Shown here one piece after another: positions 8,922-15,346 of a DNA stretch of 17,294 nucleotides; within the stretch, counting starts at the first letter, position 1, and each line of letters begins with the position of its first letter. Position numbers and translations under genes: made by a program. The notes below the pieces were generated by a model that saw only the letters and a program-made list of their open reading frames with translations, did no database searches and had not been told where the DNA came from. The stretch is taken from the NCBI GenBank assembly GCA_946480525.1, contig CAMLLA010000029.1, forward strand, positions 1-17,294, written 5' to 3'. Source of the stretch: an uncultured Asticcacaulis sp. (GTDB lineage: Bacteria; Pseudomonadota; Alphaproteobacteria; Caulobacterales; Caulobacteraceae).

Positions 8922-9446
8922 TTATGACGCCATACGCAGCGGCGCTTCGTCCATCCGCTCAAGCCAGGCTGTCACATTGCCGCTTTCGAACATGCCCTGC
9001 GGCATCTTGGACAGGGCATCGATGCGCGCCGCCAGTTCGATATAGATCTCTTCATAGGCGCGGGCGATATTGGCCATGGCGACGTGGGTTTCGCGCGGGT
9101 CATCGAAGAACCAGTCGACGATAACGGGCTGACCGCCACGGCAGGCCGGCCACTGTCCATCGGCCGGATGGCCATGCGACAGGCGGATAATGACGTCGAA
9201 AACCGGCGCGTGCTTGCCGATGTGGGCCTCTACAGGCTTGGTCGAGACCCAGCCGGTGTTATAGGGCATCCGGTGCAGCATGGCGCGGGCATAGGGACTG
9301 ATGTCCGCTGCCGGCTCGAAACCAGCGGAACTCGCCTCGAAACGACCGGCGCCCAGCCGGTTCAGCAGAGCCTCGGCCAGGATGGAGCGTGCCGAATTGT
9401 GCGCGCAGACAAACAGGACATTGATGGGACCGGATTTCTTTTTCAT
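8922..9446 (-). CDS. ArsC-like low-molecular-weight phosphatase / arsenate reductase homologue
   Basis: A 174-residue protein of the low-molecular-weight tyrosine phosphatase fold used by thioredoxin-coupled ArsC. The P-loop CAHNSARS gives Cys14-x5-Arg20, and the acid loop is FFDDP (113-117). The usual ITVCD segment of ArsC, which supplies a resolving Cys, reads IIRLSH here (Ser90). Only Cys102 (PACRGG) remains near the position of the second resolving Cys. Electron transfer must therefore differ from classic S. aureus-type ArsC, or the protein is a phosphatase. The C-terminus after about 148 is longer than usual. The neighbouring ArsR-type gene supports a metalloid role. Translation starts after AAGGG, which can be hidden in a hairpin (9455-9490). 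Confidence 0.85.
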   Translation of the reverse strand: MKKKSGPINVLFVCAHNSARSILAEALLNRLGAGRFEASSAGFEPAADISPYARAMLHRMPYNTGWVSTKPVEAHIGKHAPVFDVIIRLSHGHPADGQWPACRGGQPVIVDWFFDDPRETHVAMANIARAYEEIYIELAARIDALSKMPQGMFESGNVTAWLERMDEAPLRMAS

Positions 9447-9454
9447 ACGCTCGC

Positions 9455-9490
9455 CCTTATCGCCGGTGCGTTCTGAACCGGCCTATAAGG
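9455..9490 (-). promoter_or_regulatory. Hairpin that sequesters the ribosome site of the ArsC-like gene
   Basis: Read leftward (transcript sense), CCTTATAGGCCGGT pairs with ACCGGCGATAAGG around a 9-nt loop. Six pairs next to the loop and six outer pairs are separated by a 2x1 internal loop. The outer six pairs include the AAGG of the ribosome site, which is 7 nt from the ATG. It could control translation if transcription begins upstream of 9490. The same dyad could alternatively be a DNA operator. Confidence 0.5.
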
Positions 9491-9548
9491 ATTATGTAAG
9501 CACATAGTCATTATTCCATGATTTATGAATTGGGTAAACGCAGATTAA

Positions 9549-9568
9549 TCCTGTTGCCGCAACAAGGA
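9549..9568 (+). promoter_or_regulatory. Small hairpin over the methyltransferase ribosome site
   Basis: TCCTGTT pairs with AAC-A-AGGA around a GCCGC loop, with one bulged A, and covers the AGGA of the ribosome site. It is short (seven pairs) and may be chance. It is listed because the divergent gene has a similar, stronger arrangement. Confidence 0.3.
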
Positions 9569-9577
9569 GAAAACGTA

Positions 9578-10231
9578 GTGAGGAAAGACGAGCCGGAATA
9601 GCGTTTGGCATCGGTCGCCCGCTACTGGGACGCCGTGGCCCCACGCTACCTCGAACTGTTCCGCGACGAGTTCAACGACAAGCCGTACGATCGGGATATT
9701 TTGCGTCATTTCGCCGCCAGCCTGCCTTCCGCCGGGCAGGTCCTTGATGCCGGCTGCGGCCCCTGCGGACATACAGCGCGCCTGCTGGCCAATACCGGGC
9801 TCAAGGTCACGGGCATCGATATTTCGCCGGCTTGCGTAACACTCGCCCGGACTGAAGAACCCGAGCTCCGTTTCGACGTTATGGATATGGCCGAAACAAC
9901 ATTTGCCGACGCCTCCTTCGACGGCATCGTTGCCTATTACGCGCTCCATTACCTACCCGTCTCCCGGCTCGCCGGCGTGGTCAGGGAGTTTGCCCGGACC
10001 CTGCGCAAAGGTGGACGATTGCTGCTCGTCGCCAAGGAAGGACACGGCGAAGGCTGGATCAACGATCCGATGGGCATTGCCGGCAAGGTTTATTGGAGCG
10101 CCATGCCGGCTGACGATTTACGAGACCTGGTCGCCGCCAACGGATTTTCTGGGGTCCAGTGCGAGGCGCGCGCCCCGCTGGCCCAGGAAATCGACGTGCG
10201 GCGGATCTATCTGACCGCGGTTCGCACCTAG
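9578..10231 (+). pseudogene. Class I SAM methyltransferase interrupted by an in-frame amber codon
   Basis: A good ribosome site (AGGAG, 9565-9569) precedes GTG at 9578, which opens VRKDEPE and then meets TAG at 9599-9601. The same frame continues as RLASVARYWDAVAPRYLELF, a typical methyltransferase N-terminus, to a stop at 10229-10231. The SAM motif LDAGCGPCG and the following GIDIS acidic strand are intact, as is the C-terminal half. A single C-to-T change in a CAG codon would explain the stop. The remaining frame could start at TTG 9605 (208 residues), but that has no ribosome site; reinitiation or readthrough could still give product. The methylated substrate is unknown, and there is no ArsM-like cysteine set. 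It diverges from the ArsC-like gene. Confidence 0.7.
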
Positions 10232-10240
10232 AAGCGATAT

Positions 10241-10267
10241 GCCAAAAAGTGTATAGCGGTTTTTGGC
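10241..10267. terminator. Possible hairpin between convergent genes
   Basis: GCCAAAAA (10241-10248) and TTTTTGGC (10260-10267) form an 8-bp perfect inverted repeat with an 11-nt loop, 9 bp after the methyltransferase stop and before the convergent dehydrogenase stop. The GC pairs are on the outside and there is no T tail, so it is not a classic terminator. A second dyad (CCGCCA/TGGCGG, 10276-10308) lies nearby. Confidence 0.35.
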
Positions 10268-10330
10268 TGAATATCCCGCCAAAACAATAATCTCGCGCAT
10301 GATGGCGGTTTGATCTAAACGCGCCATGCA

Positions 10331-11143
10331 CTAGGCCGGGAAGCCGTTGAATTTGCGCAGGACGTTGTCGACCAGGAACTCAGGCATGAAGCGGCGCAGC
10401 GAACGCACCTGCCTCGATTGTCCGCCGGCGGAATAGCGCAGCCTTGGCCGCTTCGCCCCGGCGGCCTTGACGACCGTCGCCGCAACGACCTCAGGCGCGT
10501 CACCGGTCTCGACCCACTTCCTCATCAGCAGCTCGCTGCGCGTGCGGTCCGAAGCGTAGACCGGCGACGGCCGGTCAGCCCGCGTCAGATTCTCCTCGAA
10601 CGCAGTGCGCGTCACACCAGGCTCGACCAGGACGACTCGGATACCGGAGGCGCGGACCTCATGGTCGAGGGATTCCGAATAGCCTTCGATCGCGTGCTTG
10701 GTCGCTGCATAGAAGGCGTTGAACGGGGCCGGGATCAGGCCGAGGAGCGAGCTCATATTGATGATCCGGCCGCCTTGTTGACTCCGCATGACCGGCAGCA
10801 CGGCGTTGACGACGCGCGCCACACCGAAAACATTGACGTCGAACAGGCGCTGGGCCTGGGGTATGGACGACTCTTCCGCCGCACCCAGCAAGCCGATGCC
10901 GGCATTATTGACGACCAGGTCGATCCGGTCGGCCTGGGCCAGTATCTCCGCGACCAGAGCCTGTACCGAGGCTTCGTCCGTCACGTCACAGACCAGCATC
11001 GTGATGCCGTCGGTGTCCGGCACGGTCTTCCGGCTGGTGCCGAACACGCGATAGCCGGCCTTTGCCAGCGCCCTGGCCGTGACCCGTCCAATGCCCGAGG
11101 ATGCGCCCGTCACCAGAGCAACCTTATTCTGTTTCTTTTTCAT
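10331..11143 (-). CDS. Short-chain dehydrogenase/reductase (SDR)
   Basis: An NAD(P)H-dependent oxidoreductase of the classical SDR family, 270 residues counted from the ATG at 11143. The cofactor motif is TGASSGIG (12-19), the structural motif NNAG (79-82), and the active site is Ser131/Ser132 with Tyr145-x3-Lys149 (YAATK). SRK at 37-39 after the second strand suggests NADPH preference. Start 11143 is chosen because AAGGA sits 7 nt upstream; ATGs at 11149 and 11158 overlap or precede it. A still longer frame runs through the operator dyads and is unlikely. It is divergent from an HxlR-type regulator, a common pairing in which the regulator senses a reactive electrophile and the SDR handles it. 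The substrate is unknown. Confidence 0.93.
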   Translation of the reverse strand: MKKKQNKVALVTGASSGIGRVTARALAKAGYRVFGTSRKTVPDTDGITMLVCDVTDEASVQALVAEILAQADRIDLVVNNAGIGLLGAAEESSIPQAQRLFDVNVFGVARVVNAVLPVMRSQQGGRIINMSSLLGLIPAPFNAFYAATKHAIEGYSESLDHEVRASGIRVVLVEPGVTRTAFEENLTRADRPSPVYASDRTRSELLMRKWVETGDAPEVVAATVVKAAGAKRPRLRYSAGGQSRQVRSLRRFMPEFLVDNVLRKFNGFPA

Positions 11144-11215
11144 CCGCATATCCTTCATCCAGGGCAAAGGCCCGACAGCGTCACTTCGATATTGATCATC
11201 AGGTGCCCCCGTGTT

Positions 11216-11253
11216 AGTATCTTTTTGATACTTAGTCAATATCGAAAAGATAT
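11216..11253. promoter_or_regulatory. Twin operator dyads between the SDR and hxlR-type genes
   Basis: AGTATC-TTTTT-GATACT (11216-11232) and ATATC-GAAAA-GATAT (11239-11253) share the core TATC-N5-GATA. Their centres are 22 bp apart, about two helical turns. The second ends 3 bp before the ATG of the regulator. They are the likely binding sites of the HxlR-type protein, controlling itself and the divergent SDR. No -35/-10 pair is assigned with confidence. Confidence 0.7.
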
Positions 11254-11256
11254 CAA

Positions 11257-11712
11257 ATGACAGAAAACGCACCTTCCCGCTGCCCTGTCGCGCGCGGCCT
11301 TCAGTCCGTAGGCGATACGTGGAGCATGCTCGTCCTGCGCGACGCCTATGCCGGCCTGACCCGGTTCGACCAGTTCAGGAAGAGTCTGGGGATCGTACCG
11401 ACCATGCTCACCAAGCGCCTCAAGGCGCTGACCGACGATGGCCTGCTGGAAAAACGCCTGTACTCGCAGCGCCCGCCCAGGGAGGAATACCTCCTGACGG
11501 ATGCAGGCCGGGACTTCCTGCCCGTGCTGATGATGATCGGCGCATGGGCGCACCGTCATTGCGGTGGTGACCTTGCACGGTTTATCGATGTGGAAACAGA
11601 TAAGGAGATAAGCCCGGTCGTCATCGACGCCGTCACCGGCGCGCCGGTCGGGACGCGAACGATACGGTTGAGCGCATCTGATGAAGGCGCGCCATCGCCT
11701 GGCGAGCATTGA
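11257..11712 (+). CDS. HxlR-family winged-helix regulator
   Basis: A 151-residue transcription factor of the HxlR (DUF24) family. It opens with the conserved CPVARGLQSVGDTWSMLVLRDA, followed by FDQFRKSLGIVPTMLTKRLKALTDDGLLEKR (recognition helix and turn) and the wing SQRPPREEYLLTDAGRDF. Cys9 lies at the place of the redox-active N-terminal cysteine of YodB/QorR-type members, so thiol- or quinone-responsive control of the divergent SDR is plausible. There is no strong ribosome site; only AAAAGAT precedes the ATG, inside the second dyad. The tail after about residue 115 is a family-typical extension. The family is firm and the signal is inferred. Confidence 0.92.
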   Translation: MTENAPSRCPVARGLQSVGDTWSMLVLRDAYAGLTRFDQFRKSLGIVPTMLTKRLKALTDDGLLEKRLYSQRPPREEYLLTDAGRDFLPVLMMIGAWAHRHCGGDLARFIDVETDKEISPVVIDAVTGAPVGTRTIRLSASDEGAPSPGEH

Positions 11713-11813
11713 TTCGCGTCCGATATAAAATCCGCGCTTCCGCAACACCCCTGAAGGGCAAGCGCGATTGCGCCGTGTCCACGTCCTGACAGCAGACCAT
11801 GAAGACCAGACGC

Positions 11814-11848
11814 AAAAACGCCTGCCGCGAGAGGACGGCAGGCGTTTT
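11814..11848 (-). terminator. Intrinsic terminator of ctrA
   Basis: A perfect 13-bp stem, AAAACGCCTGCCG (11815-11827) with CGGCAGGCGTTTT (11836-11848), and an 8-nt loop lie 23 bp beyond the ctrA stop. In the ctrA direction the stem ends in a run of five T. Confidence 0.93.
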
Positions 11849-11871
11849 CGAGTGTCTTGACGGGCGCGCGC

Positions 11872-12573
11872 TTAGGCGGCGACGGTGCCCGACTGATCGT
11901 GCGGGTCGCGCAGGACGTAGCCGCGGCCCCAGACGGTTTCGATGTAATGATTGCCGTCGGCGGCGACTGCCAGCTTCTTGCGCAGCTTGCAGATGAACAC
12001 GTCGATGATCTTCAGTTCGGGCTCGTCCATACCGCCATACAGGTGGTTCAGGAACATTTCCTTGGTCAGGGTCGTGCCCTTGCGGAGCGACAGCAGCTCC
12101 AGCATTTCGTATTCCTTGCCGGTCAGGTGGACGCGGTTGCCCGAAACTTCAACGGTCTTGGCGTCCAGGTTGACGACGATGTCGCCGGTGCGGATGACCG
12201 ACTGGGCGTGCCCCTTCGAACGGCGGACAACGGCGTGGATACGGGCGATCAGTTCGTCCTTGTGGAACGGCTTGGTCATATAGTCATCGGCGCCGCCGCC
12301 GAGCGTCTTGACCTTGGTGTCGATTTCCGAAGTACCCGACAGGATCATCACAGGCGTGTTGACCTTGCCGACGCGCAGCTGACGCAGGACCTCGAGACCG
12401 GACATGTCAGGCAGGGACAGGTCGAGCAGGATCAGGTCGTAGTCGTAGATCTTGCCCAGATCGACGCCTTCCTCACCCAGGTCGGTGGTGTAAACGTTGA
12501 AGCCTTCCGACTTGAGCATCAACTCGATGCTCTGAGCGGTGGCGCTGTCGTCTTCAATCAGCAATACGCGCAT
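11872..12573 (-). CDS. ctrA: Cell-cycle master response regulator CtrA
   Basis: CtrA is the OmpR-class regulator that, when phosphorylated through the CckA-ChpT relay, controls cell-cycle, motility and polarity genes in Caulobacterales and blocks replication initiation. The 233 residues match Caulobacter CtrA from memory almost end to end: [10 protein letters not shown] start, phospho-acceptor Asp51 ([11 protein letters not shown]), Lys104 region (MTKPFHKDE), and winged-helix segment [19 protein letters not shown] with [14 protein letters not shown]. The protein ends in Ala-Ala, as required for ClpXP turnover in Caulobacter. A GGAGGGG ribosome site lies 6 nt from the ATG. It is monocistronic, with a strong terminator and a 715-bp upstream region rich in GANTC sites, consistent with CcrM/GcrA-dependent control. 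Confidence 0.98.
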   Translation of the reverse strand: MRVLLIEDDSATAQSIELMLKSEGFNVYTTDLGEEGVDLGKIYDYDLILLDLSLPDMSGLEVLRQLRVGKVNTPVMILSGTSEIDTKVKTLGGGADDYMTKPFHKDELIARIHAVVRRSKGHAQSVIRTGDIVVNLDAKTVEVSGNRVHLTGKEYEMLELLSLRKGTTLTKEMFLNHLYGGMDEPELKIIDVFICKLRKKLAVAADGNHYIETVWGRGYVLRDPHDQSGTVAA

Positions 12574-12661
12574 ATAAGCCCCTCCCGGCTTGTGGGTAAC
12601 AGATCGGCACAGGCGGGATGCCTGTCCTGTTAACCTTCATGCTAAACAGGAAATCCCTACG

Positions 12662-12790
12662 GATTCGTTAAGCTTAACACCTCCCCTCGGGTATGGTGAT
12701 TTGCGAATCGGGGGCAAGAGTCCGGAGTCAAGAAAATAGACAGTTCACAGATTTTTTACGGCCATTTTTTGGCAATGAGTCTTTTGAATC
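12662..12790. promoter_or_regulatory. Cluster of six GANTC (CcrM) sites upstream of ctrA
   Basis: GANTC occurs at 12662, 12705, 12718, 12725, 12777 and 12786, with further sites at 12911, 13025 and 13201. In the ctrA direction, TTGACT (12731-12726) overlaps one GANTC and is followed after 16 bp by GATTCG over another. This recalls GcrA/CcrM-dependent promoters that have GANTC within core elements. Promoter placement is inference. Confidence 0.6.
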
Positions 12791-12829
12791 ACACACTTAG
12801 CCCCGGCGACCAAGGTGAAAAAATCTGTG
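12746..12829. repeat. 12-bp inverted repeat with 60-nt spacer in the ctrA upstream region
   Basis: CACAGATTTTTT (12746-12757) and AAAAAATCTGTG (12818-12829) are perfect inverted copies. The right arm belongs to a direct repeat, GTGAAAAAATCT (12815-12826) and GTGAAAATCT (12829-12838). A further GTGAAAAATTC lies at 12890-12900 and an inverted TTCACC at 12864. Confidence 0.75.
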
Positions 12830-13099
12830 TGAAAATCTCCCAAAAGGCGAATAACGGCACCCATTCACCTGGAAATGTGCCGTTAACCGGTGAAAAATTC
12901 CGCCACTTTTGAGTCATAAATATTGCCAAAAATGCATAAGAGACCATGAAACGCGTTTAGGCCCGTTAGAAAATACAAACGGACAGCGCAAAAGTAATTA
13001 AGACGCAATCGTTTTCAACGTCAAGATTCCACTGCGCACTTGAGCACATATTCGCAGTCTGCTTGATGCAAAGCATGTATAATTTTTAAGAGTATGAAT

Positions 13100-13138
13100 A
13101 AAAAATATGTTTTCAAATTATATCACGGCATATTTTTT
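13100..13138. repeat. AT-rich inverted repeat
   Basis: AAAAAATATG (13100-13109) and CATATTTTTT (13129-13138) are perfect 10-bp inverted copies around a 19-nt AT-rich loop. It lies beyond the end of the DUF2075 gene and might terminate it weakly, but there is almost no GC in the stem. Confidence 0.4.
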
Positions 13139-13288
13139 TGATAAATTTTACAGACTATTTGCCCGTTCATCACTCACCAACCTATTCGCAGCATAATAAT
13201 GAATCTAAGAGGGCATTTCAAATATAACAACTGTCAGGTCGATCGCCGGTTGACGGACCATTCGATGACAGCCGCCGGCAAACGGGCG

Positions 13289-15241
13289 CTAGATCAAGGG
13301 CACAAAGCCACAATCGCGCAGATAGCTGTATGTGCCGTCATAATAGGCGGGCGGGCGTGTGGCGTCGGCGGCATCGCCCCTCGGCACGAAAACGACCATT
13401 CCCTGCCGCGCACGGGTCAGGATGACGCGATAGGCATTGCGCAGATAGAGCCGCCGCAGGCGGTCGTTGATCGCCTGCCAGCGCGTGCCTTTGAAGGTCC
13501 AGCCCTGCCAGCCGCCGTCATAGCGCAGGTCGGCATCCCAGCAGACGGCGGCATAGTCGAGCTCCAGCCCCTGTACGTCGAACTCACTGGCGACCTCTTC
13601 CATATAAAATGACGAGCGCACATCATTGCGGTCATTGAGGAACCAGTTGGCCGGGTCGATGCCCGCCTTGACGTGCACGCCTTCCGGGCGCAGCCGGTGC
13701 GCACCCGACGAAGCCACCACGCCGTAGCGTTCCGAACCGCGCGCCGTCGTCTTCAGCCAGTCCCTGGCCGCGGCAAGATCACGGGTAATCATGAGTGGAT
13801 ACTGGCTGAGTTGCCCGAATGCCGCCTTGGCCGCCTCGACCTCGCCGTTCAGGACATGGGCGATAAAGGCCGACAGTGTCTCGGCGCGGAACGAGCGCAT
13901 CGACACGCTGAGGTGCAGATCTTCGTTCAGAGTAACCTCCGCCCGGTCGATAAAGGCGCGGGCATCGTCTTTCAGGTCGTAGTCCGGCTGGACGATCTGC
14001 GCCGACGCATGGACCTGCCAGTGCGGGAAGCGGTCTCGAACGGCCGCCATCCATTCCGACAGTCCGGCCTCCCCCGTATTGATCTCCTGACCGCCACCGA
14101 TCAGGCAGACGACTGTGCACCAGTCGGGATGGCGATCCATGACGCTGAGCAGGAATTCCGGCTCGGACATGTCGAAGTCGGCCACGCCCTTCTTGCGCTG
14201 CATGAAGCTTGATGCCTGCGCCCGCGTCCAGGCACGCTGGGCCTCGTCGAAGACCACAACGTGATCGGACGGTGCCGCCTGGCTGCGCGTCGCGTATTCA
14301 TCGCGGAACTCGTGGATATTCTGGATAAAGGCGCGGACCTTGCCATGGGCGAAGGTCCGCGACGTCTTTTCACGCTCCGCCTGATCGCGCGCCAGGGCCT
14401 GTTGCAGAACCTGGATCAACGGACCGTTGCCGGTCAGGTAGGTGGCGTGGGCGTTTTTATCTTCGCTGCGCTTGGTGGCGACGTTCAGCCCGGCCAGAGT
14501 CTTGCCGGCGCCCGGCACGCCGGTAATAAAGCAGATAGCCTTTTGACCATTGGCACGCGCCGCATCGATAACACGTCCGATCGCTGCTTCGGTGCGGGTC
14601 AGGTTGATCGCGCCGGCATCCTGCCGCGTCATCTCTTCGACATTGTGATTGGCATAGAGGGCCTGCGCGGCCTGGATAATGGTCGGCGTCGGGCGATAGC
14701 CGCTGGCGGCCCAGGCGGCGGCGTCCATCGCGACATGGCGATGATGCGCGCTGGCCATGCGAATGATGTCGGCCAGGTCTATGACGCTGGACAAGACAGG
14801 TTTCGCGACCTGGCCCAGGGCCATTTCGAACTGCACGGCGCGCGCCGTCCGAGCCCGGGTCGGCACCAGTATCGGAACAATGGATAATGTATGACTGCCT
14901 TCATGGAAGTTCTTGAGGTCGAGCGCATAGTCTTCGACCTGCTCGACGGCTTGCCGGTCGAAGGTCTCGGCGCCGACTTTGAATTCGATGACGAAGATGC
15001 AGTCGCCGATAATAAGAACGGCGTCTGCACGTTTGCCCATGCGCGGAATCGCGAATTCGAAATAGAGCGTATAGGCCTCGATTTGCGCCAAGGCATTGCG
15101 CATGATGCGGATCTGTTGAGGCCAAGCATCCCTCTGTTCGCCTGTCAGCGTGAAATGATGCCGGCGCGTCAGTTCGCCCAGGATATGATCGTCGGAATCG
15201 CTTTCAAACTTGGCGCGATCGGCGGTGTAATAGGCGCGCAT
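13289..15241 (-). CDS. PD-(D/E)XK-like nuclease fused to DUF2075 (Schlafen-group-3-like) SF1 helicase
   Basis: A 650-residue protein. The N-terminal part (about 45-130) has a PD-(D/E)XK-like arrangement: Asp73 in RADAVL, then Glu86-Phe-Lys88 in FVIEFKVG, and the helix DRQAVEQVEDYA (Gln98/Gln101), as in restriction-type nucleases. The helicase domain follows: Walker A GVPGAGKT (241-248), Walker B VVVFDEAQ (328-335), motif III GGGQE (382-386), QGLELDYAAV (557-566) and a motif-VI-like ILTRARQG (607-614). DUF2075 is related to the Schlafen group-3 helicase domain. Start 15241 follows GGGGAGG; the longer frame to 15322 lacks that support. It stands alone and diverges from a CmcJ-like gene. It probably acts on DNA or RNA; a defence role is inference. 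Confidence 0.85.
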   Translation of the reverse strand: MRAYYTADRAKFESDSDDHILGELTRRHHFTLTGEQRDAWPQQIRIMRNALAQIEAYTLYFEFAIPRMGKRADAVLIIGDCIFVIEFKVGAETFDRQAVEQVEDYALDLKNFHEGSHTLSIVPILVPTRARTARAVQFEMALGQVAKPVLSSVIDLADIIRMASAHHRHVAMDAAAWAASGYRPTPTIIQAAQALYANHNVEEMTRQDAGAINLTRTEAAIGRVIDAARANGQKAICFITGVPGAGKTLAGLNVATKRSEDKNAHATYLTGNGPLIQVLQQALARDQAEREKTSRTFAHGKVRAFIQNIHEFRDEYATRSQAAPSDHVVVFDEAQRAWTRAQASSFMQRKKGVADFDMSEPEFLLSVMDRHPDWCTVVCLIGGGQEINTGEAGLSEWMAAVRDRFPHWQVHASAQIVQPDYDLKDDARAFIDRAEVTLNEDLHLSVSMRSFRAETLSAFIAHVLNGEVEAAKAAFGQLSQYPLMITRDLAAARDWLKTTARGSERYGVVASSGAHRLRPEGVHVKAGIDPANWFLNDRNDVRSSFYMEEVASEFDVQGLELDYAAVCWDADLRYDGGWQGWTFKGTRWQAINDRLRRLYLRNAYRVILTRARQGMVVFVPRGDAADATRPPAYYDGTYSYLRDCGFVPLI

Positions 15242-15253
15242 GGCCCCTCCCCT

Positions 15254-15276
15254 TGACCGGCATGTCTGCCAGGTCA
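15254..15276. promoter_or_regulatory. Dyad between the divergent DUF2075 and CmcJ-like genes
   Basis: TGACCGGCA and TGCC-A-GGTCA form an inverted repeat around TGTC with one extra A in the right arm. It lies 13 bp before the DUF2075 start codon, inside the 105-bp divergent promoter region. It could be an operator or a leader hairpin. Confidence 0.4.
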
Positions 15277-15346
15277 TGGACGACGGCGCAAGCTGCCTTG
15301 TTGAATGGCATCCGCATACCAATCTTGGAGCAGACAGAGAGGTTCC

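Larger units (their letters stand above)
12574..13288. promoter_or_regulatory. Gene-free 715-bp region upstream of ctrA
   Basis: No convincing gene lies here. The ctrA-proximal half (12600-12912) is rich in dyads, TTAA half-sites and GANTC sites and is probably the ctrA promoter region. GTTAAC-type elements occur at 12629-12634, 12667-12678 (GTTAAGCTTAAC, a perfect palindrome) and 12882-12887. CCTGTT/AACAGG (12626-12650) brackets the first. No complete TTAA-N7-TTAA CtrA box was found. The distal half, about 13066-13200, is strongly AT-rich and follows the 3' end of the DUF2075 gene. Confidence 0.75.

Noticed and set aside
9578..9601. Genuine seven-codon leader peptide
   Set aside because: It is not excluded, but the same frame continues with typical methyltransferase residues, which a nonsense mutation explains more simply.
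10418..11260. Plus-strand frame opposite the short-chain dehydrogenase
   Set aside because: The minus-strand SDR has all family motifs; the plus frame is its antisense shadow and ends inside the operator region.
11857..12633. Plus-strand frame opposite ctrA
   Set aside because: It is antisense to a nearly invariant CtrA, contains no domain and runs through the ctrA terminator and ribosome site.
12629..12678. CtrA autoregulatory boxes (TTAA-N7-TTAA)
   Set aside because: Several TTAA half-sites are present, but spacings are 2 or 8 (the latter with an imperfect half), not 7. They are reported only as half-sites.
12574..13288. Possible replication origin next to ctrA
   Set aside because: It has an AT-rich tract and one near-match DnaA box, but no cluster of DnaA boxes and none of the usual origin-flanking genes.
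13199..13612. Plus-strand frame starting in the AT-rich tract
   Set aside because: Most of it overlaps the C-terminal helicase coding sequence on the other strand; no ribosome site or family motif was seen.
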